This document shows, piece by piece, positions 19,488 to 28,268 of a stretch of 64,000 nucleotides of DNA. The notes under the pieces are model-generated. The model worked only from the letters and a program-made list of their open reading frames with translations, made no database searches and was not told the DNA's origin. Both the position numbers and the translations under genes were made by a program. This DNA comes from Lachnospiraceae bacterium (GTDB lineage: Bacteria > Bacillota > Clostridia > Lachnospirales > Lachnospiraceae), in NCBI GenBank assembly GCA_017412055.1, contig JAFQOW010000001.1:1-64000 (forward strand), given 5' to 3'. The stretch's first letter is position 1; the number at the start of each line of letters is the position of its first letter.

Positions 19488-19991
19488 ATGATTATACAAA
19501 AAGCAAACAAAGATAATCTTGTAGAAATCTTAAATATCTACAAGGAAGCAAGAGAATATATGGCTTTCAATGGTAACAAAGAGCAATGGGGAAACAATTA
19601 TCCACCAAGAGAATTGATTGAAAAAGATATAGCTGATGGTAAATGTTATGTAGCTATAGATGAAAAAATCTGTGGAGTATTTTATTTTGCTATTGAAGTT
19701 GACCCTATGTATAACATTATTGAGGAAGGGGAATGGCTAAATGATAACCAGTATGCAGTGGTTCATAGAATAGCTGTCTCTAAGAACACGCACAATAAAG
19801 GGATAGCAGGAAAATGTCTAGATTATGCATTAGAGATATGTAAAAATAATAAAATAAAAGATTTAAGGATGGATACACATAAAAGTAATTTGCCAATGCA
19901 ACGTTTCTTGGAAAAGAAAGGGTTTCTTAAGTGTGGCATTGTATTTGTAGAAGATGGCAGTGAAAGACTGGCATATCATAAGATAATATAA
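19488..19991 (+). CDS. GNAT family N-acetyltransferase
   Basis: A 167-residue single-domain acetyltransferase. The acetyl-CoA binding motif lies in VVHRIAVSKNTHNKGIAGKCLDYAL; the usual Q/RxxGxG/A is replaced by NKGIAG. This is followed by IKDLRMDTHKSNLPMQRFLEKKGF, typical of the fold. The N-terminus IIQKANKDNLVEILNIYKEAREY is the common opening of small clostridial GNATs. The substrate is unknown. The start follows a short GAGG site. It is monocistronic, with a terminator 45 nt downstream. Confidence 0.8.
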   Translation: MIIQKANKDNLVEILNIYKEAREYMAFNGNKEQWGNNYPPRELIEKDIADGKCYVAIDEKICGVFYFAIEVDPMYNIIEEGEWLNDNQYAVVHRIAVSKNTHNKGIAGKCLDYALEICKNNKIKDLRMDTHKSNLPMQRFLEKKGFLKCGIVFVEDGSERLAYHKII

Positions 19992-20036
19992 GAAAATGAA
20001 AGCGTTCAGAACGCATCATAGTATAATTGTAAAGAA

Positions 20037-20075
20037 GGGCTTTGATGAAAAAAATAAATCATCAAAGCCTTTTGT
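20037..20075 (+). terminator. Terminator after the acetyltransferase gene
   Basis: GGCTTTGATGA pairs with TCATCAAAGCC across an A-rich loop, followed by TTTTGTTG. Confidence 0.85.
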
Positions 20076-20137
20076 TGTTAGAGTATTTATTTATTGTCCA
20101 GAGAATTTACGTAATAGAGTTGAATATAAAATAATAG

Positions 20138-20166
20138 TTGTATTATGTATAAAAATGTGATAAAAT
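20138..20166 (+). promoter_or_regulatory. Promoter of the chemoreceptor gene
   Basis: TTGTAT (20138-20143) and TAAAAT (20161-20166) are 17 bp apart, about 58 bp before the start. The motif is of the housekeeping type rather than the sigma-28 flagellar type. Confidence 0.5.
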
Positions 20167-20224
20167 ATCAGAAAATAGTTCGTTATAATTTAAAATTTCA
20201 TCAGGCTGGAAGGAGAAAAGACTT

Positions 20225-21946
20225 ATGAGTAAAAAAGGTAAAGTGTCAAAGAGGGATTTAAAAATTGGTGATCGTATAATCAAAGCATTTCTTCAGGTTG
20301 CTATGATTATGTGTATAGGCTCTGTAGCGGCTATAATCGCATTGTTTGTGATGTCAGGTCGTTATGAACATGCTATGGAAAATTATGGTTTCTCGCAAGG
20401 TGATATAGGTAAGGCGATGACAGTTCTTACAGATACACGAAGTGCTTGTCGAGGTGCTATTGGCTATGAGACGGAGGCAGAAATACAGAAGCTAGTAACA
20501 CAGTATAATGAGAAGAAAGAAGCATTCTGGAATTATATGAAGGATGTAAAGGCTTGTATGGTTACACCAGAGGGTATTGCTTCATATAATAAGATTGAGA
20601 CAGCGGCTAAGAAATATTTTGAAATAACAGATGATATTTTGGCAGAAGGCGCAACAACAGATTCGGAGAAATCTCTCGACGCACAGCACAGAGCATTCTC
20701 GGAGATGGCGCCAGCATATCAGGAAGTATATGATGACGTGCTTGAGCTTATGAATGTAAATGTTGAAAAGGGTGATGGCGTAAAAGAAACTATGGCGGTA
20801 TTACGCTATGTTATAATTGGTGTTCTTATTTTAATAGTTGTTGTTGCAGGTCTATTAGCATTTAAGATAGGTACGAATATTGCAAAGGGTATCGTAGAAC
20901 CATTGGCAGCACTTGGCAAGAGAATGGATACATTTGCGCATGGTGATTTGGATAGTCCGTTCCCGGAGAATGAACATAATGATGAGATTACTGATATAAT
21001 TAAAGATTGTGAAGAGATGGCAGAAAGTCTTAATGAGATTATTTCGGATGCAGGATATCTTCTCGGTGAGATGGCAAATGGAAACTTTGCTATAGCTACA
21101 CGTATTGAAGATAAGTATGAAGGAGATTTCCATCAGTTACTTATGTCTATGAGACAGCTTAACCGTCAGCTTGACAGTACATTGAAGATGATTAATGAAG
21201 CTGCTGAGCAGGTTACACAGGGTGCATCCCAGTTGGCATACAGTGCACAGGATCTTGCGGAAGGTGCAACAGACCAAGCAGGAGCTGTAGAAGAGCTTAC
21301 TGCTACAGTTGAAAATGTTACAAGTATTTCTGAGGATAGTGCAGAGTCAGCGATGCAGACAGCAGTGCAGGCTAAGGAGTCAGCAGAAGTTGCAAATACA
21401 AGTAGAACTGGTATGAATGAGCTTATTCAAGCTATGGAAAATATCACTGAAACATCTAAAGAAATTGAAAATATTATTGCTGCAATTGAAGATATTGCAT
21501 CACAGACAAATCTTCTTTCACTTAATGCTTCTATAGAGGCGGCAAGAGCTGGTGAAGCTGGTAGAGGTTTTGCGGTAGTAGCAGACCAGATTGGTAAGCT
21601 TGCTAATGACAGTGCCCAGTCAGCGATTTCTACAAAGGAACTTATTGTTAAGTCATTGGAAGAGATTGAAAAGGGTAATAAGATTGTTAAGGATACAATG
21701 GATACAATTAGTCACATATTAGAGAGTATGGAAACATTTGCAGAAAATGCAAGTGGAGCAGCGGAGGCATCAAAATCGCAAGCAGATATGCTTGCGCAGA
21801 TTGAGGCAGGAATTGAGCAGATATCTACTGTAGTTCAGAGTAACTCAGCAGCATCTGAGGAGACTTCTGCAATTAGTGAAGAGTTATCTGCACAGGCTAT
21901 TTCTCTTAGAGAGATGGTTTCAGCATTTAAGCTTCGTGAAGAATAA
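20225..21946 (+). CDS. Methyl-accepting chemotaxis protein
   Basis: A 573-residue transmembrane chemoreceptor. A basic N-terminus ([11 protein letters not shown]) leads into a first membrane segment at about residues 21-46. An outside four-helix-type sensor of about 140 residues follows, then a second membrane segment at about 190-212, a HAMP linker and a long cytoplasmic coiled coil. The signalling tip ([21 protein letters not shown], then [15 protein letters not shown]) is intact and should bind CheA/CheW. No C-terminal CheR-docking pentapeptide is visible. The ligand is unknown. The start follows AAGGAG by 9 nt. No other chemotaxis gene lies nearby. Confidence 0.93.
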   Translation: MSKKGKVSKRDLKIGDRIIKAFLQVAMIMCIGSVAAIIALFVMSGRYEHAMENYGFSQGDIGKAMTVLTDTRSACRGAIGYETEAEIQKLVTQYNEKKEAFWNYMKDVKACMVTPEGIASYNKIETAAKKYFEITDDILAEGATTDSEKSLDAQHRAFSEMAPAYQEVYDDVLELMNVNVEKGDGVKETMAVLRYVIIGVLILIVVVAGLLAFKIGTNIAKGIVEPLAALGKRMDTFAHGDLDSPFPENEHNDEITDIIKDCEEMAESLNEIISDAGYLLGEMANGNFAIATRIEDKYEGDFHQLLMSMRQLNRQLDSTLKMINEAAEQVTQGASQLAYSAQDLAEGATDQAGAVEELTATVENVTSISEDSAESAMQTAVQAKESAEVANTSRTGMNELIQAMENITETSKEIENIIAAIEDIASQTNLLSLNASIEAARAGEAGRGFAVVADQIGKLANDSAQSAISTKELIVKSLEEIEKGNKIVKDTMDTISHILESMETFAENASGAAEASKSQADMLAQIEAGIEQISTVVQSNSAASEETSAISEELSAQAISLREMVSAFKLREE

Positions 21947-22020
21947 GAAACAAGATAGATTGTTTATATGGCAGGTCGTGATCAAATTAGGTTGCGGCCT
22001 GTTGTTATTTTGATTTTGGT

Positions 22021-22061
22021 AAAAAATAGAGATGTACTTTGTTACAGTACATCTCTATTTT
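22021..22061. terminator. Bidirectional terminator between convergent genes
   Basis: AAAATAGAGATGTACT pairs with AGTACATCTCTATTTT around a 7-nt loop, with A and T tracts on both sides. It serves the chemoreceptor gene on the plus strand and the methyltransferase gene on the minus strand. Confidence 0.9.
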
Positions 22062-22072
22062 AAATAAATGTT

Positions 22073-22933
22073 TTATCTGCTCCATCGGCCTGATGCACCG
22101 CATGGAAGGACTAAACCTGTATTTTTCACAGGGAGTCCGATTTCTTCTGATTCCACATAACCACCAAAAGGTTTTACTATTTCTGTTGAAATCATATATG
22201 TAAGGACGGCAGGAGCAAGTCCTGTTGTATATGAATTTACTAAGAAGAATAATGGGTTATCAGATAAAAGATTAGAACATAATTTTATGAAGCTATGAAT
22301 AGATTCTTCTATCTTCCAAATTTCTCCCTTAGGTCCTCTTCCATAAGAAGGAGGGTCCATAATAATTCCATCGTATTTATTACCACGTCTTATTTCACGT
22401 TCAACAAATTTAACACAGTCATCTACGAGCCAACGGATAGGGGCATCACCAAGACCTGATGAAATAGCATTTTCTTTTGCCCAGCCAACCATACCTTTTG
22501 AAGCATCCACATGAGTTACACTAGCGCCGGCAGCTGCAGCAGCTAAAGTGGCACCGCCTGTATAGGCAAAAAGGTTAAGAACCTTTATAGGTCTACTAGC
22601 ATTTCTTATTTTTTCAGAGAACCAATCCCAATTGGTTGCCTGCTCTGGAAAAAGACCAGTGTGTTTAAAACTAAATGGTTTTAAGTTAAATGTTAGTGAT
22701 TTGTAATTGATACTCCACTGTTCTGGTAAATCAAAGAATTCCCATTCACCACCACCTTTTGCACTGCGATGATAGTGTCCGTTGATATTCTTCCATTGAT
22801 TTTTATTTTTTTCGGTGTTCCATATTACCTGAGGGTCTGGACGAACCAATCTATATTCGCCCCAACGTTCTAACTTTTCTCCTGATGAACAGTCGATAAC
22901 CTCATAATCTTTCCATTGATTTGCAATCCACAT
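22073..22933 (-). CDS. Class I SAM-dependent methyltransferase, RlmI-like (COG1092 type)
   Basis: A 286-residue protein. The SAM-binding motif I is VLNLFAYTGGATLAAAAAGA near residue 118, with the acidic residue in VTHVDASKGMV. The catalytic DPPSYGRGPKGE motif near residue 193 is the one seen in the RlmI/RlmK group of 23S rRNA cytosine methyltransferases. The N-terminus lacks a PUA domain, so the target may differ; RNA is likely but not shown. The start is preceded by a weak GGAAG site. Single gene, convergent with the chemoreceptor gene. Confidence 0.8.
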   Translation of the reverse strand: MWIANQWKDYEVIDCSSGEKLERWGEYRLVRPDPQVIWNTEKNKNQWKNINGHYHRSAKGGGEWEFFDLPEQWSINYKSLTFNLKPFSFKHTGLFPEQATNWDWFSEKIRNASRPIKVLNLFAYTGGATLAAAAAGASVTHVDASKGMVGWAKENAISSGLGDAPIRWLVDDCVKFVEREIRRGNKYDGIIMDPPSYGRGPKGEIWKIEESIHSFIKLCSNLLSDNPLFFLVNSYTTGLAPAVLTYMISTEIVKPFGGYVESEEIGLPVKNTGLVLPCGASGRWSR

Positions 22934-22988
22934 AATTTTTCTTCCTTATATAATATTTTGTTTAATATACACCATAAATTTCTATAAA

Positions 22989-23642
22989 TTAATATCTTCC
23001 ATTGCATTCACATATATGCAAATTAAAGTTTAGTGTGCATTTTTGTCCTTTGGCAGTAACGTCTACTTCACCATAGACTACAGCGGCATAGTCAAATTTT
23101 TATAGCCTTTCATATTTTTCATAGTATTGTTAAGGTTGGCTAATTGCTACGGGCTGACTTCTTTTGTTTCAGTTATCCTTACAGATGTCACACGACAGCT
23201 GTCTATATCGTCTAAATCTAATCTATTTTCTACAGTGTAGTAAAATTCATCTATATATTCTTCGCAGAACTCATCATAGTCATCACTATATGATGAGTTG
23301 TATTCCCTAAGCATTGTAGGATAAATACAAGATTCTAATTTGTCTTCATCTTCATTTGCTAGAGCTTTGAAGATATTTTTTGTAAGTTTTTTTGGTGAAG
23401 AACTTTTATCGCCATTGCAAGCAAATAATAAAATGATAACAGTTGTTATAACAGCTACTAAAAGAGTTATGGTAATACCTAAAATAATCCAAGGCTTCTT
23501 TTTTTTGGTTGCTACATCATAGGATATGGCATCACAGGTTGCTGCATCATAGACTGCTGTGGTGTTGGTGTAAGAGAAGCACCACATACTGAACAGAAAA
23601 CTGAGTTATCTGGAAGGCTGCTTCCGCTTTTGGACAAAACAT
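22989..23642 (-). pseudogene. Decayed zinc-ribbon membrane protein gene
   Basis: Read from ATG 23642 (after AAAGGAAG), the gene starts MFCPK. A one-base loss then removes the T of the second zinc cysteine codon. In the corrected frame it continues GSSLPDNSVFCSVCGASL and a Met/Gln/Pro linker to an in-frame TAG in place of a Gln codon. A missing base in an A run (8 where 9 would keep frame) shifts to KKKKPWIILGITITLL, the transmembrane part. That frame stops at TAG 23147-23149. After another shift near AAAAATTT, YAAVVYGEVDVTAKG continues to 22989. The longest surviving frame is 23147-23587. The intact family is a zinc ribbon plus one membrane helix plus an outside domain. Confidence 0.75.
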
Positions 23643-24105
23643 AAATGCTTCCTTTCTTAATTAATTTAAATAATAGCTTTCATATTATTTAAGATAATTA
23701 TAACGGCTATATATATGTGTGTCAATTGAGTTTCTTCTATATATATAATTGTAACCTTGAAGGTTAAATAAAACTTACAAAGATGATAATTTAGCTATAA
23801 TCTTATAAAATGGCACAAAATAAGTTTAACTAAAAATGAGTAAATATTTGCAACTATATATATTATATGAAACAAAAAAATGTATTTATAATGCGAATGA
23901 GCCATTTTTTAATAAAGCGTGAATTTAAGAGTGTAGTTGTAGCGAATATGCTTGTTAGTTAAGTTTGTTTCACATATATACAATGCAAAATTTGTTTTTT
24001 TGTTTGTAAAATACAAACAAAAAAATCTTGAATTATTTGATTGCATGTGGTAAGCTACTTGAGAATGCTAGTTTGATAAAGTGATAAAATATAGGAGGGT
24101 TTATT
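23643..24105. other. AT-rich noncoding stretch with a perfect palindrome
   Basis: No gene is seen in 463 nt. It contains TTTTTTTGTTTGTA-AAA-TACAAACAAAAAAA (23995-24025), a perfect 14-bp hairpin with T and A runs that could terminate transcription in either direction. The 15-mer TGAGTTTCTTCTATA (23727-23741) recurs in the same orientation at 29171-29185, on the far side of the accessory cassette. A weak promoter-like pair, TTGAAT (24028) and TAAGCT (24051), with 17 bp between, precedes the next gene. Confidence 0.5.
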
Positions 24106-24369
24106 TTGGGTATAGGAGAAGGAAGAATTTTATTGAAAAAAGATCAGATTTTTATGGTGGGTAAAACAAAAGTGATTATCACACAAGATACAATAATTGA
24201 TAAAGAAGAAATGGGTTATTTCATTCTGAATTTTTGGGAACAGTGTGATGTAGCAGATATCAATGTTTTTCCAGTTGTGTATGTATCTTGTGCAAATGAG
24301 CAAGAAGTCTATGAATTGTTTAAGTCAAATATTATTTATGGGGGTGCAGCAGAAATATGTTTAATTTAA
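24106..24369 (+). CDS. Small protein of unknown function, first gene of the glycosyltransferase cassette
   Basis: An 87-residue protein read from a TTG start 6 nt after AGGAGGG. It reads GIGEGRILLKKDQIFMVG at the start and ends GGAAEICLI. It is mixed alpha/beta in character, with no signal peptide, membrane segment or recognisable motif. Its stop overlaps the start of the glycosyltransferase gene by 13 bp, so the two are translationally coupled and probably work together, perhaps as a partner or scaffold. I do not recognise the family. Confidence 0.65.
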   Translation: MGIGEGRILLKKDQIFMVGKTKVIITQDTIIDKEEMGYFILNFWEQCDVADINVFPVVYVSCANEQEVYELFKSNIIYGGAAEICLI

Positions 24370-25460
24370 ATTTTAAGAAAAATTACAAGGTTGTACATGT
24401 TAATAATGAGTTAGGCAATTATTTGATAGGTGGAGCAGGTACATATATGAATGAAATATATAAATATAGACCTGATGATATGGGATTTATTTATATGAAC
24501 TTGTGTAACCCATTTGAAGATTATGAGGTTAAAGGTTTTCTTGAACAAAAGGATATTTTGGTTATGCATAAGGATGAATGCTCGAAGCTTAATTCTTTAG
24601 CATGTGAAATTCTTGTTGTACAGTTTTATGAATTTGCATTTATGCTAACAGAAGAATTAGTAAAGGGAAAGAAAATAGCTTATGTTGTTCATTCGGTGCC
24701 TACACCAGAACCACCACCAGCGCATGATCCGTTTGGCGGGAATGATGATATTCGTGATAAGTTTTATAAATTATGCGAAATGTCAAATATTGTTATTTGT
24801 GTATCTAATGCAGAGAAAGAAAAACTTGCAAAAATATATCCACAGTTTGAGTCGAAAGTGAAAGTTGTTCATAATGGAATAACATATGATAAGAATATAG
24901 TTCTTAGTGATAACTACAAAAATTCAAGAAAAATATTTGGATATATAGGAAGAGCTGACTATAGAAAAGGTATTTTAGAATGTATTAGAGAATTCAAGAA
25001 TGTAGATGGTGAGTTAAGAATTGCATGTCCAAAGAATGATGAATCGTATGTAAAAATGATAATAGATTATATAGAAGCAGCTGATATGCAAGATAGAGTG
25101 AAGTTGTACGGTTGGTGTGTTGGCAAGAGAAAAGAACAATTTCTAAAGTCATTGGATGCATTGATTATTCCTTCGCTATATGAACCGTTTGGTTATGTGG
25201 CGCTTGAAGGAATACAATATGGATTACCTGTAATTTCATCTAAAAATGGAGGATTAGATGAGATATTTGAGGGTTACAAATACAAATATAATCCTTATAA
25301 AAAAAGTGAACTGAAAGATATGATAGAACAATTTCAAAATGATTCTGATGCTGAAATACATAAACAACAACAGATTTTACTGAAGAATATTGAACGCTTT
25401 TCAGCTGAGGAAATGTGTAGGAAATACAATAAAATATGGGATGAATTGTTAAATAACTAG
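24357..25460 (+). CDS. Glycosyltransferase, GT4-like (GT-B fold)
   Basis: A 367-residue retaining-type glycosyltransferase. The N-terminal Rossmann half opens with VVHVNNELGNYLIGGAGTYM, the sugar-acceptor loop with GG as in glycogen synthase-like enzymes. The C-terminal half has FGYIGRADYRKGI near residue 195, VKLYGWC, and the donor-binding IPSLYEPFGYVALEG motif near residue 275 with the E-x7-E pair. It has no membrane segment, so it acts in the cytoplasm. The neighbours (a glycogen-binding-like protein and a Ser/Thr-repeat protein) suggest a protein substrate, which is inference. Confidence 0.85.
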   Translation: MFNLNFKKNYKVVHVNNELGNYLIGGAGTYMNEIYKYRPDDMGFIYMNLCNPFEDYEVKGFLEQKDILVMHKDECSKLNSLACEILVVQFYEFAFMLTEELVKGKKIAYVVHSVPTPEPPPAHDPFGGNDDIRDKFYKLCEMSNIVICVSNAEKEKLAKIYPQFESKVKVVHNGITYDKNIVLSDNYKNSRKIFGYIGRADYRKGILECIREFKNVDGELRIACPKNDESYVKMIIDYIEAADMQDRVKLYGWCVGKRKEQFLKSLDALIIPSLYEPFGYVALEGIQYGLPVISSKNGGLDEIFEGYKYKYNPYKKSELKDMIEQFQNDSDAEIHKQQQILLKNIERFSAEEMCRKYNKIWDELLNN

Positions 25461-25493
25461 TGTGGCTAGTGATGTTGATAGGGAGATTGGTTT

Positions 25494-26195
25494 ATGAAAT
25501 TTATATTTAATCAGGAAATATATGGCGTCAACAGTGTTCAATTATCGGGGTATACAGAAGAACAACAGCATGTTTTAATTCCTATGTTGTATAAAGATAG
25601 AAAATGGGAGTGTGATTATGAGGTAACGGATAGGACTTTTAGATATAGGTATTTAGTGAATGGAGATATAATAAAGCTAAATGACCCAAATGCAAGTTAC
25701 TATTTAATTGATTGTTTTTCAGAGGTGTGGTCTATATATGATTGTGAAGTAAACAGCAATGAAGAGTGTTCTGAATATGAATATCCATTAACAAATGGTA
25801 TATATATTGAAAAATCGACAATCTCAGATAGAATATTAAATAATTTTAATCGTATAAAAACTAAAAAAGTTTTAAATATGAAAAATGATATAAAAGTAGC
25901 TGTGTGTCTAGATATAAGGCGAATAGTAGGAACACACGTGGTTACAGTAATTTGGCATCAACCAGATGGTAGGATATTTCGAGTAGAGGATAGAACATTA
26001 GATGTTCCATTAGAAAATGGGGAAGTTAATGCAAATGTATATTTTTGGTTGGATTTTGAAGATGTACGTCCATCTTTTGCAAAGGGAATATGGGTAATAG
26101 ATGTGTACTTAGACGGTAAAAAGGTATTAAGAGACAATTTTATTTTAGTGGAAGGTATAACAGAGCAATATGTAGGCTTTCAAACTGCAATTTAG
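25494..26195 (+). CDS. Protein with an N-terminal glycogen-binding (CBM48/AMPK-beta-like) domain
   Basis: A 233-residue protein. Residues 1-80 (VNSVQLSGYTEE, LYKDRKWECDYEV, FRYRYLVNGD, LNDPNASYYL) follow the beta-sandwich pattern of CBM48/AMPK-beta domains: a hydrophobic strand, W-x-C/V, FRYRYLVNG, then DPNA. Residues 125-225 form a second beta-rich, Ig-like region (HVVTVIWHQPDGRIF, WVIDVYLDGKKVLRDN). There is no enzyme motif and no signal peptide. It lies 33 nt after the glycosyltransferase gene and may bind the glycan or the glycosylated product. The assignment is by pattern only. Confidence 0.6.
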   Translation: MKFIFNQEIYGVNSVQLSGYTEEQQHVLIPMLYKDRKWECDYEVTDRTFRYRYLVNGDIIKLNDPNASYYLIDCFSEVWSIYDCEVNSNEECSEYEYPLTNGIYIEKSTISDRILNNFNRIKTKKVLNMKNDIKVAVCLDIRRIVGTHVVTVIWHQPDGRIFRVEDRTLDVPLENGEVNANVYFWLDFEDVRPSFAKGIWVIDVYLDGKKVLRDNFILVEGITEQYVGFQTAI

Positions 26196-26297
26196 ATTGT
26201 ACAATAAACAGTATTTGCTCGAGCAAACGGAATATAAAGATGATATAGAACTTATGGGAAGTTACTATATATATTGAAAAAACAGGAGGAAAAATTA

Positions 26298-27623
26298 ATG
26301 GCAGTAAGTTCAGTAACAAGTAAATCAACACCAAGTGTGGCATCGTATGTAAGCTCAACATCAAGCATGACATCAAGTATGACATCAAATGTGACATCAA
26401 ACAAAACATCTAGTACTACAATTGTGAAAAGTAATGTGAGTAGTACTACGTCAAGCACAACATCGAGTACAACGTATATGGCGAATTCGAGTAAAACAAG
26501 TGCAGTATCATATTTTAGTTCGGCAACACCAATTAGTTCAAAAACACCAGGAAGTTCAGTGACATCAACTAGTTCAAAAACACCAGGAAGTTCAGTGACA
26601 CCAATTAGTTCAAAAACACCAGGAAGTTCAGTGACACCAACTAGTTCAAAAACACCAGGAAGTTCAGTGACACCAATTAGTTCAAAAACACCAGGAAGTT
26701 CAGTGACACCAACTAGTTCAAAAACACCAGGAAGTTCAGTGACACCAATTAGTTCAAAAACACCGGGAAGTTCAGTGACACCAACTAGTTCGAGTTCGCC
26801 GGATGTGAAAATTGTAGACCCAAGCAAATATGAAGACTATTTTAATATTTCTAGTAGTTATACACCAAATTTCAGTTCAGAGTATGAAGCGTACTATTAT
26901 GCAAATCCAATATTTCATAATAAATTGAATGAAATTGTAGATGAGTTAGTAGGTTTTAGTGGTACGATTGATTTGGGTGAGGTGTCTTATGTAATACCAA
27001 CACCATTAGTAACGGCGAAGGTAACATATGGTGCTAGTCTTGAAGTGGTAAATTCGAATGAGAATGCTCCTATTTCGATTTCGACAGACTTATCTGCTTC
27101 TTTAGAAGCGATAGGAAATTGTATTAATTCTAATGGATTAGATGAGATTGGTGGGGTATCTGATGTTGGTGATTTAAGTATAAATGGTATGTCTCTTTCT
27201 GTCGGAATTGGCGAAATTTCAGCTGAGTTTGAAATGCCTGATGGAAAAACAAAAATTAAAATTGCTACAAATGGGCCTAGAAATTTAGAGATAATTACAA
27301 CAAGAACGGAAGAAAATGATGATTATGGTACATTAGAAACTAGTATTGGATTGGAATTAACATTTAATGGTGATATATATCCTCCAGCAGAACCTGTTCA
27401 ACAATATGAACCAGAACCTGATTATTCATGGGTTACAAATTTAGCTTTATCTCTAGCAGTAGTTGGAACTGCCGTTGGGGCAAGCGTATTAACAGGTGGT
27501 ACAGCAACCCCGGCGGCAGGCTCTACTGCTGTAGCGAGCTTAGCATTAATTTGGGGAGGTAGTGTTTATGAAGATATGCAAGAGAAACAAGAGAATACAA
27601 ATGATGGTATGATTTATCAATAG
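26298..27623 (+). CDS. Ser/Thr-rich repeat protein with a C-terminal hydrophobic hairpin
   Basis: A 441-residue protein, starting at ATG 26298 8 nt after AGGAGG. Residues 1-170 are almost entirely Ser, Thr, Val, Pro and Lys, with seven 12-residue repeats (SSKTPGSSVTP plus Ile or Thr) at residues 80-163. A more ordinary domain follows (residues 175-365). A glycine/alanine-rich hydrophobic stretch at about 374-420 (NLALSLAVVGTAVGAS, TAVASLALIWGG) could form a membrane hairpin. There is no N-terminal signal peptide. The repeats look like an O-glycosylation substrate for the glycosyltransferase two genes upstream, which is inference. I do not recognise the family. Confidence 0.75.
   Translation: MAVSSVTSKSTPSVASYVSSTSSMTSSMTSNVTSNKTSSTTIVKSNVSSTTSSTTSSTTYMANSSKTSAVSYFSSATPISSKTPGSSVTSTSSKTPGSSVTPISSKTPGSSVTPTSSKTPGSSVTPISSKTPGSSVTPTSSKTPGSSVTPISSKTPGSSVTPTSSSSPDVKIVDPSKYEDYFNISSSYTPNFSSEYEAYYYANPIFHNKLNEIVDELVGFSGTIDLGEVSYVIPTPLVTAKVTYGASLEVVNSNENAPISISTDLSASLEAIGNCINSNGLDEIGGVSDVGDLSINGMSLSVGIGEISAEFEMPDGKTKIKIATNGPRNLEIITTRTEENDDYGTLETSIGLELTFNGDIYPPAEPVQQYEPEPDYSWVTNLALSLAVVGTAVGASVLTGGTATPAAGSTAVASLALIWGGSVYEDMQEKQENTNDGMIYQ
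26535..26786 (+). repeat. Seven in-frame 36-bp coding repeats
   Basis: Seven tandem 36-bp units encode SSKTPGSSVTP(I/T). Units ending in ATT (Ile) alternate with units ending in ACT (Thr), giving a 72-bp higher-order repeat and pointing to recent duplication of pairs. Copy number could vary between strains by slippage or recombination. Confidence 0.9.
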
Positions 27624-27645
27624 AACATGATTCATATGTGATTGA

Positions 27646-27712
27646 AGGAACAGACGCATTTAAGCAATGCATAAAAATGTATATATGCTACATTCTGCGT
27701 CTGTTCTAAAAT
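27646..27712 (+). terminator. Terminator of the glycosyltransferase cassette
   Basis: GGAACAGACGCA..TGCGTCTGTTC is a long stem enclosing ATGCATA..TATATGC, followed by TAAAATATTT. It ends the four-gene unit that begins at 24106. Confidence 0.75.
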
Positions 27713-27718
27713 ATTTGT

Positions 27719-27747
27719 TTGTTTATCTAAATTGTGTAAAATATAAT
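27719..27747 (+). promoter_or_regulatory. Promoter of the YcxB-like/metallopeptidase pair
   Basis: TTGTTT (27719-27724) and TATAAT (27742-27747) with 17 bp between, 30 bp before the start codon. Confidence 0.6.
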
Positions 27748-27776
27748 AAGTAAAAGTTGAGTTAGGAGAAAATGGT

Positions 27777-28268
27777 ATGGTAAAGTTTGAATATGCCCTA
27801 GATAGGGAAAAGGATTTAAATTGCTTGGTAGATTATTATCTCAATACAAAAGAAAATAAAAAGAGAAGGATGATAATGAGAAGTTGCTATTTAATACTTG
27901 CATTATTGCTGGGAGTATTTACGGATTTGTATCTTGCGGTAGTTGGTCTCGTGGTATTAACATTTTTTTTGCCGGAATTAGTACAAAAGAAAAATTTGAA
28001 AAAACATTTTTTATCTGAAAAATGTGATGCGTTATATGAAAAATGTGATTATACATTCTCGGAAAATGGAGTGATGATTGAATCTAATGTTGGGCTAAAT
28101 GAATATAACTGGCATGCATATGTAGATTATAGTATTTCAGAAAATTATTTATATATTGTTCGAAAAGGTGGAGCATTAATTGTCTTTAATAAGGAAAGAA
28201 TAGGTAAGGATAATTATGATAATGTGTTAGAATTAGTTCAGCAGAATATAGATAAAAAGGATATGTAA
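27777..28268 (+). CDS. YcxB-like membrane protein
   Basis: A 163-residue protein with two adjacent hydrophobic segments at about residues 38-70 and a C-terminal cytoplasmic domain (CDYTFSENGVMIES, NEYNWHAYVDYSISENYLYI, GGALIVFNKERIG) that matches the layout of YcxB-like proteins. The role of this family is poorly known; some members lie beside toxins or peptidases. The stop and the next start overlap by 1 nt (TAATG), so it is coupled to the HExxH gene. Confidence 0.7.
   Translation: MVKFEYALDREKDLNCLVDYYLNTKENKKRRMIMRSCYLILALLLGVFTDLYLAVVGLVVLTFFLPELVQKKNLKKHFLSEKCDALYEKCDYTFSENGVMIESNVGLNEYNWHAYVDYSISENYLYIVRKGGALIVFNKERIGKDNYDNVLELVQQNIDKKDM

Noticed and set aside
23147-23587. A stand-alone 146-residue membrane protein
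   Set aside because: Its first 29 residues are an out-of-frame reading of a zinc-ribbon linker, and clear homologous coding signal continues on both sides in other frames, so it is annotated as part of a pseudogene.
26535-26786. Possible CRISPR or noncoding satellite
   Set aside because: The 36-bp units keep the reading frame, have no unique spacers, and encode a regular peptide repeat.
26252-26827. A 191-codon minus-strand frame with GVTELPGVFEL repeats
   Set aside because: It is the antisense image of the Ser/Thr-repeat gene and lacks a ribosome binding site. The plus-strand frame has a strong one and fits the operon.
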